Of a stretch of DNA of 64,000 bases, positions 22,968 to 38,205 are shown in pieces. Positions within the stretch are counted from its first letter, which is position 1. Each line of letters opens with the position of its first letter. The notes under the pieces are model-generated. The model worked only from the letters and a program-made list of their open reading frames with translations, was not told the origin of the DNA and made no database searches. The stretch comes from Pyrrhoderma lamaoense (Eukaryota; Basidiomycota; Agaricomycetes; Hymenochaetales; Hymenochaetaceae). The translations under genes were made by a program, and so were the position numbers. The DNA lies in NCBI GenBank assembly GCA_002794735.1, contig NBAZ01000006.1:930001-994000 (forward strand), in the 5' to 3' direction.

Positions 22968-25933
22968 ATGCATGTAGCAACCTCGGACCCAAATACAAAG
23001 ATGCACTTTTCTAAAAACAATAACTCACCAGATCTCATCCGAGTCCGAGAGATATCTTTGAATACAACTCTTGCCGAATCACCCTGGCCCACGATCGACG
23101 ACGCCAGTTTGAAAAAGCATCCTGTTTTACAACCGGTGTCTTTGTCGCTTGCTGTTGAGCATGACTTGCGTGCTGCTGGCGGGACGGATGAATTGAAGTA
23201 TTCTGTTAATTATTCTTCTTTGTGTAAGGATGCGCAGAGGGCTTGCGGGGAGCTAGGAGTTGGGCTTGGGTCTGGCGATAATTCTGGTATTGCTCTTGCT
23301 AGTAATACTACTATTGACACTAACACTACTACTACTGCTTCTCATGTTGACTTTGGTGCCGTTACGAATGCGTACAAAGCTCCTACAGCGTACGGGCTTG
23401 CTTCACATGTTTTGCGGGCTTGTCTAGCCACCATACCAGATTCGGACCCCATCTCTGGCTTAGACGTCGAGCTTATACTCCCGAAAGTAGTTTTAAGAGC
23501 CAAGAACGCGTATGTAAAAGTCTGCAGACAGAAGTCTGGCAAGCTTCGTCCACCGATCAAGTTCGGTATCAAGCAACTACCAGTGCATTGTATCATCGGT
23601 ATACACCCTCATGAACGCGAAACCAAACAACCAGTGTGTTTTGATTTAGACTTTGTATCTGCTTGCGAGCCAGGTGGAGAGAACTTCAAGTTCAAGTTTT
23701 GTGAGTTGGAGGAGAGGGTATCAAATGTGAGTGTGTGTATATAGTTTCTTTACCATTTATCTTTCAGATTAACATCATTTTCTCACCGATACTCAGTTGA
23801 CTGACCTTCTTATGTGCTTATTCGTTTGAACATCTAGTTCGTTGAAGCTTCAAAATACTTAACGGTTGAAGCACTTGCGACTGAAGTAGCACGAGAATGC
23901 CTGACTTGGGTTGAAGATCCCATCCCATGGACCGTATCTGTAACAGTCTCAAAGCCCTCAGCTCTCAGGATAGCGGATGCTGCGATTGTATGTATCACTC
24001 GAACGCTTTCAGATTTCCCTGATGTAACTAGTACTAGGTGAACATCATAATTCTTTATTATTTCTATTACCAAACTCATTCTATTATTTGAAGTACGGAG
24101 GTGAAATCAGAAACTAGTACTGTTGCCGCTACTTTGGCCCTTGGAGCGAACCTTGGAGATCGTTTCCAGAATATCGAGCTCGCCTTGAGATATCTTGAAA
24201 ATTTTGACGAGCTAAGAAAAGTGATGGGAAGTGATGTACCAGTAGGAAATATCACTATCTCCAACACCAGCTTTTTATATGAAACTGCGCCGATGTACGT
24301 CTTAGACCAGCCCTCGTTCATTAACTGTGCATGTCTAGTAAGTCCCCTTCCTTGTTAGATCTATATTTAAGCTAAGGGTCATTGCCTAGGTAGAGACAAA
24401 TCTGAGTGCGCAGGATCTACTCAGAGTTTGTAAGTGTGTCGAGTCAGCTGTTGGTCGGGTCCCTAGTGTGCGATTCGGGCCGCGGGCAGTAGATGTAGAT
24501 ATAGTAACCTTTGGAAACGAGTCTATAGATACTCGTACAGGAAGCAAAAGGGCTTCTCTTGAAAACCTCGACGGCGAACTCATTGTTCCGCATCCCCGTA
24601 TGGCTGAACGAGAATTTGTTCTCAGGCCATTATGCGAGTAAGTTTATTTCTCTTTATCACTTTATTAGTTAAAAGAACAAACTAAAATATTGATCTTCAT
24701 TCTCATAGTATTATACCCAATTGGGTACATCCAAGTCAACATCTTTCAGTTAGATCTCTGTTATCAAAAGTCCTGCTCGCTAAGTCATCTGACGAGCCTC
24801 CTATGCATAAAGTCATACCTTTTCCCGTTTCTCCGAAGTTACATGCCCTGGGGCCCCTCGGAACTCCGGCCACACAATCCTACTGGACAATACCCGATAC
24901 AAAAAAACGGCATACATATATCATGGCCACTCTCAACGTCACTCCTGATTCTTTCTCAGATGGATCCAAACATAATACACGCGAAACGTCCCTTGCATAT
25001 GTTCGTGATGCAGTAGCTGCTGGTGCAGATATCATTGACATCGGCGGGTACTCCACGAGACCTGGCGCAGCTTATGTCTCCCCGGAGGAAGAGATTGAGC
25101 GTGTCGTACCAGCCATAAAAGCTATCCGCGAAGACGCAAAAGAAGAGGTTAAGAATGTATTAATCAGTGTTGATACCTTTCGACCCAAGGTCGCCCAAGC
25201 CGCTTTAGAAGCAGGTGCGAATTGTGTGAATGATGTATATGCATTTTCTGGCCCTTCGTATCCCCCCAATTCTGAATCTGTAGCTTGTTTTGGGGAGATG
25301 AGGAAAGTGGTGAGGGAATCTGGGGCCCCGGCGATTATGATGCACGCGCGTGGTGAGGCAGGTAGAAACAAAGATTACTCGCAGTATAAGTCTGTTTTGG
25401 AGGGTGTGAGAGTTGAGTTATCTGATAAAGTCTGTCGTGCAGTCCTCGGACGGGGCGGGATACGTCGATGGCAGGTTATTGTTGATCCTGGTATAGGATT
25501 CAGTAAGAGTATTGAAGGAAACCTTGAGCTATTACGGAATATTTCTAAATTGGTAGAGGATTCACCGATAGCTTCGTCTTCTTTACTACCGAGAGGGGAG
25601 CAGGGGAACCCACCAGGAAACATGTCATCATCAATCTATGCAACGCCGAATTGGAATCCGCTTTCGGGATACCCTGTACTTATCGGAACGTCGCGAAAGT
25701 CATTCCTAGGCAAACTGCTCTCCATGCCTCGTACCACCTCGGGCTCTGATGGTACTAGTACGACTGTGGCTATTAGTGAGAACGTAGAACCTCGGCCTGC
25801 TGAACAACGTGATTTTGCAACTGCCGCGGCTGTTGGGTGTGCCGTCCAACAAGGAGTAGCGGTTATCCGTGTACATGAAGTCCAGGGTATGATAGACGTT
25901 GTCAGGATTGCAGAGGCCTTGTACTGTTTATGA
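22968..25933 (+). CDS. FOL1: Trifunctional folate synthesis protein (DHNA-HPPK-DHPS)
   Basis: Combines dihydroneopterin aldolase, hydroxymethyldihydropterin pyrophosphokinase and dihydropteroate synthase; makes dihydropteroate and is the sulfonamide target. Five exons: 22968..23726, 23838..24037, 24094..24337, 24390..24637, 24709..25933 (891 residues, yeast Fol1 about 824). Domains: two aldolase-like units (about 25-190, diverged; about 200-315 with HCIIGIHPHERETKQPV), HPPK (about 320-480: LALGANLGDR, TSFLYETAPMYVLDQPSFIN, FGPRAVDVDIV, IPHPRMAEREFVLRPL), DHPS (about 550-885: MATLNVTPDSFSDG, DIIDIGGYSTRPGA, VIVDPGIGFSKS, LIGTSRKSFLG). All catalytic signatures of HPPK and DHPS are present. Start chosen at the ATG giving MHVATSDP; a later ATG at residue 12 is possible. 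Tail-to-tail with PPX1 (170 bp). Confidence 0.94.
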
Positions 25934-26102
25934 CATATATGGATTTGTGTTATATGTTCCATTTTGTTGACTATTTAGTAATAACATTGGGATGCGCATT
26001 TTTTGTCTGCTGACTTAAAATATTAAGATTTTAAAGATTATATACGTTATAAGCAATAGTTATGTTAGTTGAAAATGTGAAAGAATGAAAGATAGATGGC
26101 TC

Positions 26103-27593
26103 TCAAGATCCCTCAATGATATGTTTCAAAAGCGGAGCAACCACCTTTCTCGTGGCCTTTGCATTCCCTTGTTTATACAGATAAATCTTTCTTTTCCCAC
26201 TTCCCTCATCTTCAGACTCCCTTATCCGCCTTTTAACCTCTTCTGCATCCCTTTTCACATCCTTATTTCCCTTGTGATCTCTTGATTTATGATGTTTAGA
26301 AAAGTACTTTGAAACAATTTCGTCCGCCTGCTTCCGTTTAAGTGAAAGCGTCTCAGATCCCTCGAGTCCTTCTATAACCCTCTTCTCTAGTTCGCTGATA
26401 GTCTGAGCGGATCTGTCGTTGAAGATGAAGAGAGATTGTCTTCTGTGTTTGTCCTTCTTGTTGTGGAAGGTTGTGAGGATACCGAGTATATCTATGCCAC
26501 GCTGATGCATAAATGCGTCTATGCTGTTCCAGAAATCTGTTAGAAAAGAAGTGGATGATACATCGGGGGAGGTATCCAGATCACGTAGTATCCAATCTCG
26601 AATATCCATAGGTACGGTACTCAAACCGACATGAATAGGCTGCGCAGATGATATCCAGGATGGAGTCCACGCATATTGCTTATAATCCCGACGCAAAAGA
26701 TCAGATGTTGTCAAACCAGAGATATCGTTCTTCTTGTTCCTCAACTCAGTATTAAGAGTCTGTAGAGCTGGTAAAGAGCGTAAATCCACACTTTCAGATT
26801 CTGTGGAAGTGACAGAAACCAATTTGGGTACGCTTGATTGAGTGACGGATGAACGAGGAAGTAGATAAGCTGCTGATTCGTGATCAAGTAATTCAGCTTT
26901 CCCGCCCATTTTCAAACCGTCCGTATCAATTAAGATCGCGCATAATAAGAGGTCTGCTAACTCCCTTGGTAACCCTTCGCCCTTATCCGAGATCTCTGTC
27001 CTTATGTACTGGGTAACAACAGAAGACGCACTACCAGTCGGAACGACAATTTTCCTTGGATCAGCTGTATCTTTGTACAACCCTTCATCCTCATGATGAT
27101 CCAGAACGGCTACAACTTTAACATCTTCATTGTTCTCCGAAAACCGAGATATCAGTCGATTGTGGTCTACAAGAACGAAGCGGTTGGAAGGAAAGGGTGT
27201 AGAAGATGGAAGATCGTCAATGCATAACAGCTCCATCCGGTCTTGAGATAGAGAAGCTAACTTGAAAGCGTGTATGTTTTCTGGACGTAAGTTCAGATCA
27301 CCTCTCGGAAGTTGTAGTAAAGCTACGGATGGTACATCCTTCATCGAGGATAGGAACCAGGAGTACGCAATAGACGAAGCCACCGAATCAAGATCTAATC
27401 AATTATTTGAATAAGTTAAATTATCAAATTCTCATTTCAATATGAAAAAAAAAAACAATCAACAAAAGTATGAAATGAATTACATACCACCAGCTTCGTT
27501 CCCCATCACCACAGTCCAATCACGTCCGTTCCCATTTCTTACAGCAGCTAGGTAATCAGTTTTTGACTTCAACAGAAAGCTAGACAGAGACAT
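26103..27593 (-). CDS. PPX1: Exopolyphosphatase PPX1, DHH phosphoesterase
   Basis: Hydrolyses terminal phosphates of inorganic polyphosphate; metal-dependent, cytosol and/or mitochondrial matrix in yeast. Two exons, 27593..27488 and 27394..26103 (465 residues; yeast 397). Seen: GNEAGDLDSVASS across the intron (DLDS motif at about 36-39), LVDHN at about 111-114, LDHHEDEG (DHH at about 134-136), ILIDTDGLK, NDISGLTTSDLLRRDYKQY and the family C terminus NAKATRKVVAPLLKHI. Between the DHHA2-type domain and that C terminus lies a ~60-residue strongly basic insertion (KHHKSRDHKGNKDVKRDAEE) absent from the yeast protein as I remember it. The intron contains a 10-A run. Confidence 0.93.
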
Positions 27594-28044
27594 TGTAGGG
27601 TATCGAAATTCCCAGTTTCTGCGTGTGTAGTTAATGCTCCGGTATGTAGATCTAGATTTCCAACTACTCCTTGTATGCGATCGCAGGAAAGATAGGAGCA
27701 TGCAAGACAAGATAGGAAGTACAAGGTGAGTTTATGGTCACGGTGATCCTTTCTGCACGCGTGATATAAATTTATCTACAAATGGCAGAACATGTTGTGG
27801 CTTATTTGGCTCCAACTTATAACGTCATAGCGGAACTCAATCATTGACGAACCGTGTCAACCCCAAAGTAGATATCAAATACCAACAGAAGGTAAAAATT
27901 TGAAAAAGGAAACCTCTAATATTACACGTGGGGAGGCTTTTTCTATAGTTATGTGATACAGAGTTTGTAAGGACGTCTATAGCGGGAAAATTAGTCGAAT
28001 ATATAGTAGATTCTGTATGCCGTCTATCAACCTAATGGTTTTGA
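27594..28044. other. Intergenic, PPX1 promoter and NADH dehydrogenase 3' flank
   Basis: No gene or clear element seen. Both neighbours are on the minus strand. Confidence 0.4.
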
Positions 28045-30558
28045 TTAAAATCGAGTCAGGTCACGTCCAAAGATCCCTGTATTTAGTCGCAATAAGTATC
28101 GCCTATGGTCTCAAGCTTTATGATATCCCACTTACAGTTTAAGAACCAATAGAACGGAACCGTGATTCTGGATGAGAGGAGACAATATCTCAGAGGCATT
28201 CATTTTTGTCAGAACCGGGTTACATACTTGTTACGAATACTCAAGGTCCGAGTGAAGTACGCTGAGCGCCATAGTAGCCATGCAAGGCGTCTAATTCGGT
28301 AAAACATTAGTGACAGACAGTTTTGAGACAAAGGAAAGCCCATCTTACCCGGCTTCACCTCCCTTTGGACCGACCTCAAGTTTTGAGTGATCATACAAAG
28401 CTTTCCTACAAGAACATATATAATCGGTGAAAGCAAAGAGTCCAGGAGTTACTCACCAATCACCAAGATAAGCCAGGCTACCTTGATTACGGAAGTGGAA
28501 CGGATCCGTGATTTGGCGTTCACGAACTAAACTATTCAGTACCCGCGTTACATATTTAGCCTTTTGCGAAGCAACTATTGTAGCATCTCCAATTACCAAA
28601 ATTGATCAATCAGAAATTACGAAGAGCACAAACCTTGAGCAGTGGCAGGAAGTACTCCATCCTGTATAACTGCTGCATCCCCAATTGCCCAAACATCATC
28701 TCTCGCAGTACCATCAGGACGAAGAACCCGCAATTGTTTATCCGTCAGGAGGCTATAAAAAGAGTAATTTAGCATACGCACGGAAGTTACATTACTATTT
28801 GGACCACGTATCACCTTCCAGTCTTCTTGTCCTTGTCTAATTCCGTTATAGACTGAATAAGTGGATTAGGAGCCAATCCAGTACTCCACACCAAAAGGCC
28901 AAAGGGAACAGGGCCTTGTTCCTTGACATGTAGAATACCCTGTGCATCACATATGAATCACATTATTATCAAGATAGGTGCTATAGATCAACATACGTCC
29001 TCAACACGTTCAACATGATGTCGCAATTTGATATTGATACCGTCTCGGGCAAATTTGCGCTCAGCATAACTATAAGGGTAACGGGAGTAAGTAACCAGTA
29101 TACGAGATAGGCGAATGAAGCAGTTGTCTCCTTAGAACCCACTTAGCTAAGCCACTTTCAAATCCTCCGAGAACACGGTCCGCAACGTCATATAAATTTA
29201 TCCGAGCCAATCGAGCCAGTTTTGGCCCATAATGCCTGAGAATGTCGGATTTCAATAGATCATGGAGTTCGGCTGCAAACTCGACTCCAGTCGGTCCGGC
29301 TCCGACTATACAGAAGTTGAGAAGATTACGACGGTCGATGTCGGAGAGTGTGGGTTGGGATGCTTCCTCGAAGCCTTTGAAAATAGGGTCAGTCACAATG
29401 GGAAGAGAGAAGGGATGAATCAAGAAAGGAGACTGACATTCTAGAATCCGCAATCGAATAGCCCGAGCATCACGTACATCCTTGAGGAAATACGCATGAT
29501 CTTTTACACCTGGAACATTGAATGCTGATTACATTCCATGAGCACACCATCTTCACTTAAGATTAGTAGATTAGAAATAGGATATCGTACTCTGTGAGTA
29601 ACATCCAACGGCGATCACAAGTTTGTCATAGTGTATAGAGAACTCTTGTCGAGGCTTGGTAGCAACTCTTTGTGATTGTGTGGGCAGAGTTAATGGAGGT
29701 GCGGTAGTTGGTGTATCCTGAGAAGGTGTTGACAATACTTGTGTTCTCTCAAACCGGGATGGAAGAGGAGTTGCAGGAACCTGAAATGTTATCCCAATAT
29801 GTAAGCGCTGCGCTTTTAGTTAAGTCAAAACAAAGCTCACACAGGTAAGTGTTTTACGATCGAAATCTAATGGAAACACAATTACAAGAACATAACGTGA
29901 TAGATATTTTGAGTCTTACCTATTTTATCACACCAAGCTTGATACGTTGTCTAAATAGGGGAGTATCAGTGAGAAATTGATACATCCAAGTAAGCCATGG
30001 ATTAAGCTATGCAATTGGCACTCTCGTAGTCGCAACGAGAATCTTCCCAAAATGGATAATGTAAGGGATTCATAAACTTTGAACTCACAGCTTGAGGTGC
30101 ATACCGACGGACCTATGATCATGATCACATTCATAGTGAGTACCGAAAGCGCTGATTACATTATAAACAAGTATCATATCGACTAACCGGTTCAACCGCA
30201 CACCTAAATTCCAAAGTACCAACAGCACAACTTGCTAGCAATGGAGTGAAGTTGAAGTAAGACGAAGCAGAGATCATTGTAACGTCTATACGGTCCGAAA
30301 ACCGAGTCGATAAGTTGATAATTGAGTTGTTTTCAATTTAGTACTTTCCTCAAGTTCGGTCTATCCAAAATGAAGATTTGTTCACGTACCCCAACGTTTC
30401 TTGTCCACTTTACGCAGAACCTCATATCCACCCCAACCAGAACCAAGAATAACTAAACGCTCTTTCTGAGCACTGGCGCTCGCTGAGAACTGTCTTCCCT
30501 GCACAGGCTTCAGTAGCAAAGTGCTCGTGGACGGGCGTAAACATCTGAGACCAGACAT
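28045..30558 (-). CDS. Alternative (type II) NADH:ubiquinone oxidoreductase, mitochondrial
   Basis: Rotenone-insensitive FAD enzyme of the inner mitochondrial membrane (NDE/NDI family). Sixteen exons, all phase-consistent (491 residues): 30558..30390, 30285..30188, 30112..30089, 29950..29920, 29866..29841, 29780..29591, 29524..29438, 29374..29143, 29069..28997, 28939..28815, 28752..28634, 28574..28457, 28405..28349, 28290..28228, 28167..28136, 28076..28045. Seen: a basic presequence (~30 residues), FAD motif VILGSGWGGYEVLR, TPLLASCAVGTLEFRCAVEP, YDKLVIAVGCYS, NAD-binding IVGAGPTGVEFAAEL (about 231), WAIGDAA, GSLAYLGDW and membrane anchor WFLNWIFGRDLTRF. There is no EF-hand insert. Internal versus external orientation cannot be told from sequence. 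Six exons are under 64 nt. Confidence 0.95.
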
Positions 30559-31232
30559 AATAAGGCCTTCTTGCTATCACGGCCCTTTAAGTAGGGTCCT
30601 CAGTAAATTATTTAGAGAAATATATTATTATATAGACCAAATAAGAAGAAATGATCGATTCTCGACGTCGATTCGAAGTCCGGGGCGGTTGTGCTGAGTG
30701 CTTGTGTTTCTGCAGGACACGGAAGGATACGGGTGGAACGACAAAAAAAACAGGACTTAAGTATCATGACACAGCTCGGCGACCATTGGCTAGCCTATTT
30801 TACTTTCCAATCAAAGGCGCTCCGTTTGCAAAAAGAGGTATTACCCATCAGTGTACTTCACAAGTGACGACCGATGAAGTACGGAGGAAGAGCGGATTCT
30901 TAAAATCATCGTTATCATACATCCGTCCGTGATTAAGCTTACGACTCATGCAAACGTCACAATGACGTCCGTTCAGTGATAAACAAACGACGTTCACCAG
31001 TCCCAAAGAACTAACTTCATAAGCTGTTATACGAGAGAAGTACATCCGAAAAACAAAAACGAGAACAAGATGATTGAAATATGTTGAAACAATAAGTGAT
31101 GAATAATAATGAAAAGAAAACAATGAGACCGAAAAATAAATTTAGTAGTCCATTTCCATACAAGTCAGCAAACCCAAGAAGTCCGTTTTATATAGATAAA
31201 ATTATTATATACGTTCACATGTTTTTGCACAT
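30559..31232. other. Intergenic, NADH dehydrogenase promoter and peroxidase 3' flank
   Basis: A plus-strand open frame (30651-30932) is Arg/Cys-rich without family signal. Two ACGTC half-sites occur near 30960-30990. Nothing else seen. Confidence 0.4.
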
Positions 31233-34273
<3,041 letters not shown>

Positions 34274-34667
34274 TTAGCTACCTCTGTAAGCCAAATCCGG
34301 TCGGCAATGAGGAACCCCGAGTTGCCTACGATTTATAGGGATACCTGGTATTGGCTTTTCTTTTTCCTTCTCCTTTTTCTTCCCTTCTTGATCTTTCAGT
34401 GCTTGCTCTGCCTCCTTATCTTGCCTATACTTCTCCATAAGGGCCTTCTGCTGAGCCCTAAGCGATCCTTCAACAATTGAAACTGCCGAAAGCGCATCGT
34501 CTTGCAATGGAAAGTTTGGCCAATTTGTGACTATCGTATGTATGTAGTAATGTACATATATATGCTTTATTATCTTCAATGAAAAAGGCATCATGATTTC
34601 ACTTACCAGTGTATTTATATATCATCTTTCGCGGAATTCCACGTGAAAAACCGGCTGAACGAGGCAT
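34274..34667 (-). CDS. Possible small basic protein, unknown (alternative models overlap)
   Basis: Model: 34667..34607 and 34530..34274 (105 residues), intron GTAAGT...GATAG of 76 nt, in phase. It starts MPRSAGFSRGIPRKMIYKYT and has a charged helix rich in Lys/Glu (KYRQDKEAEQALKDQEGKKK) ending near PIPINRRQLG-like sequence. A competing model in another frame starts at 34930 (MLGRYQQIPITKKK), splices over ~54 nt and ends at 34615. Both cannot be fully right. No family recognised. Confidence 0.4.
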
Positions 34668-35675
34668 TAACTGGTGGATAGTCTTCTCTCCAACTAGGGT
34701 GTTTCTGAGTTAGCCATGTGGTCGGGTAACAAAATGTAATACATCGCTCACGCTTGTCGAAGAACATCGTACTATCCTGTGTAAGTTTTAGCAAATCTCG
34801 TACTTCTGGTGAATGAAGAATTTTGAGTATTGAAAATGAATAATAATGAGAGATTACACTGTTCACCCTTGAGATCGAGCTGATGAATTTTTTTCTTGGT
34901 AATTGGTATCTGTTGATATCTTCCAAGCATTGTGATCAGTAGGCTGTAATTGAAACAGAATGACGAGAAAGCGGTTCATTGGGAAATATATACTGATAGA
35001 GAAATCTTATAGCTACGTGTAAAAAAGGAGAATCGCAAAGTCCTGAGGATTCCTGAGGAGATGCATAGCAGTGGAAAGCAATACTATTCCTTCCGGATTG
35101 ATATGTTTGTATATGCATACCACGTATTACGAAGGCATCTAGACTGAGCCGCGGAAGCGTAGGGTAACATATATGCACTGCAATGTGTTTGATCCCGAGA
35201 CGGACTGACTGGCCGCATTTTCAACAGAATTGCTATGAACCACACTTAGAAAGGTAAGCGAACCAAATACTAGCGTATTGTTTTCATATATTTTTTTTAG
35301 ATGAACTTGTGAATTTCGTGTGTAAATCTCGCATGAACATGCGGAAAGAGTCAAATCATTATACAGGAAGATACAAACCCCTACGCGTATACCAAGGTAT
35401 TTGTTAGCGGAAGATAGCAAGAATAACAATAATGAATATAAGATTATCATCCCCTGAAATGTTAGAAGTATATAAAAAATTATAACACATTCTGCGGTTT
35501 CATAATGTTAGAGCCGTTTCAAAGTATACTTTACAAATATAAACTGATATATTATAGTTCAGAGCTTCTTGAATTACCTGAAAAGTTGTCACAACTCTAC
35601 TTATACTTTCTTACCATCAATTACCTTATTTTCGTGTGGTGAAAGCCTGTGTTGTACACTAGCCAAGACAATGCT
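34668..35675. other. AT-rich intergenic stretch
   Basis: Contains only weak open frames, one belonging to the alternative model of the small gene at 34.3 kb. Nothing else seen. Confidence 0.35.
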
Positions 35676-37247
35676 CTACTCTTCTAGAACAAATTTAGAT
35701 TTTGGCCGCCCTCCAAACCCAGACTATCATCCATATGCTTCAGATTCCTACATACTTGAATAATTCGTGACTTACTGTCTCATATACTTTGTCAATCCAT
35801 TCCATATTTGTCACTGAATCGGTGCCAGTCATCCAGCTGAATGGCTGACGACCTCTAACTTTGTCAACAAATACCTCCAACTGGTATCGATAGCTATCGG
35901 AATTAGTAAACCATGAGTTGGATATATTCTTATTTCTGATTCAGTAAAGGCTATTTATTACTTACGTAGTCCACCATTCTTCGTCCTTGATCTTCTCATC
36001 TCTGTATACATAAGCCTTTTCGACTCTCCCCTCTCCCTTTTTCGGATTTACATAGATGGTGTGATAAAAACTAGGTAACACGAAATTATTCAGTTCAACT
36101 GAGCCACCTTCCAGTGTCACCGTGAGTCTAATATCTGGCAAGTGGGGAACAAGATTGAAAGGACCAAATCCGGGGTACCGTTGGTGGACTTCTGTCTGAA
36201 CGATGACATCCTCTGGGAATGCGAATAGTGCAGACATGTGTAAGTCAATGTGACGCATTCGTGGCTCATCTCTCGGATTCGGAAGGGCGGTACCTTGAGC
36301 AGAGATGATGTTCACTGGATCTGCTCCCGCTATAAATCTCGATATTGCGAGGGCATAACCTACATGTATAGGTTAATCAAGGAACTTTCTGGCATTAAGA
36401 TTCTTACAGCCTTGATCCATGTATGATCCCCCTCCAAGGTTAAAGTCACAACGAATATTGTTGTCATCAGCGATATTCGGTACGCGGAATCTCGCATTTA
36501 TGCTCTTGATTTTTCCTAATTCGCCACTTTGGACAATCTCTTTGAGGCGGTAATTAGCCGGATGAAACCTAGCTTGCCTTAACATAAGAGTATGATTCAT
36601 AGCCGTGGGAAGAGAACTAGCCTTGTATGGAAAGCTTCTAGCAAAACTAATCCTTTCTCTTCAGCATATCTGAAAAGTGTTCTAGTATCTTCCGCACAAT
36701 TCGTGCTTGGTTTTTCAAGCAAAACGTGCTTTCCAGCTTTTAGAGCCTTCATTGTCCACTCAAAATGTAAACCATTGGGAAGCTGGACTTATATTCAATG
36801 TGTAGAATGAAATGCATACACCATAACTCGAGCTTACAGGATTATATATCACATCAATGTCGGGATCATCTAGGAGGTCTTGAGAAGAAAGTCAGCTTTC
36901 ATTCTCAAAGAAAGCGAATAAAGCAGCGATTGACCTTGATAACCTGTGTTCCCGTAGTAACAATTCGGGATGTTGTATTTCTTTGCGAATCTTTCAGCTT
37001 CTTCTTATCTCTTGCTGCAACCGCATTTATGGAAAACCCCGGATGACTCTTAGCAGGGTTAACGATTGCAATTGGGGCTATCATCGCTGCCCCCAATATC
37101 CCACAACGCAAAGCATTGGGCTCTTTTTCAACAGTGGGAGGATAGAATGTCTACAACAGTAAAACGTATATTAGAATATACGTATGAGCCCATTGTCCAT
37201 AAACCCACTTTATAAAGTCTACTTATGAGATTTATCACAGAAGCCAT
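35676..37247 (-). CDS. Gfo/Idh/MocA oxidoreductase (dihydrodiol / D-xylose dehydrogenase type), frame break
   Basis: NADP-dependent sugar or trans-dihydrodiol dehydrogenase by family. Exons: 37247..37209, 37150..36935, 36878..36838, 36782..36622, 36568..36408, 36359..35966, 35893..35776, 35723..35676. Seen: LRCGILGAAMIAPIAIV (Rossmann), LPNGLHFEWTMKALKAGKHV, LLEKP (catalytic Lys), EAFHTRFHPA, GGGSYMDQGCYALAI, FRVPN, and C-terminal GTDSVTNMEWIDKVYE then SGFGGRPKSKF. In exon 2 (about 36996-37008) AARDKKK and AERFAKKYNIPN lie in different frames, as if one G were lost from AAGGCT. Intron 4 is GC-AG (36621..36569). Either a consensus error or a recent pseudogene. Confidence 0.85.
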
Positions 37248-37917
37248 GTTTAGTAGATATATAAAGTTCACCACTAGAACGGGTAAGAAATCAAGGGCAA
37301 GAGAGACTTAAACAGTCTTGGATAATTATCGTTATTATTATACACTCTTGGGTTTTCTAATTCCCACGCCGAAATCAAATGACTAAACAGCCCGAGAACC
37401 CGTATGCATGGATTTCAGAGTAAAAACAGATTCTTAATCTGGGAGCGAATATTCTTCGTGCAATACAGTGGCATTTCAGTCATATGTTGGATGAGAACAT
37501 GCATTGTACATAGCGTAAAGGAAAAACAAAAATAAAGAGGAGCTGCGCTGCACTAGCGCTAGGCCTGTCATAGTAATCGAACAAACTTCACTCCGACAAC
37601 CCATTGAACTGGAAAAAATCGACGGAACGTAGTATGCAAACGGTAAAGTGTATGAAAGCGCGGATTTTAGGTTTAGTTGCCTGCGTTTGCGTTCCTGTAT
37701 AAAACAAAGGGTATCAGTAAAATTATTATATTAGTGGCGAGTAAAGAAAGAGTTGAAGTATCAGCTAGGAGCGAAAGACATTAGATGCTAGGTGTCAACA
37801 GGATAGTTTCAGTGTGAACTATGCATGATTTTGGAGTATCATCTTGAAAATATGTTGTGAAAAGTCCAATAAAGATGGAGTAGAATTGAGACAGTAAGTG
37901 GGATCCGAAACGAAAGC

Positions 37918-38205
37918 TTACATTCTCCTCTTGCCACCAACTTGAATACTTGAGACATTGACGAAGCTAAGTTTCACGATAGTTTAGCATGGTTCGGAAC
38001 TCTCTACAAGTTATGTACGTACCGTCTAACATATTGTGCCCTCTTCTTTGCACGACCCGTAGGCTTCTTCTTTTTCTCTTGTTTGTCTACTTTTGGGGTT
38101 TGACCCTTAACTTTACCAGCTCGGGCAGGGATCCGTGGACTAACAACGTTGAGCAGAGTTAGTCTACTTTTTGCTTCACAAACGCTTGGACGCACCTTTT
38201 CCCAT
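37918..38205 (-). CDS. RPS30: 40S ribosomal protein eS30, apparent frame break
   Basis: Small-subunit ribosomal protein, here without a ubiquitin-like fusion. Exons 38205..38196 (ATG GGA AAA G), 38139..38023, 37966..37918. Seen: [42 protein letters not shown] and [20 protein letters not shown] and ARAG are adjacent but in different frames: CTGCCC where family spacing needs CTGGCC (near 38125). The exons total 176 nt, one short of a multiple of three. Using AG at 38120-38121 as acceptor restores the frame but deletes the conserved VHGSLAR. Because eS30 is essential and usually single-copy, a sequence error is the likeliest explanation. Divergent from the small gene at 38487. Confidence 0.88.
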
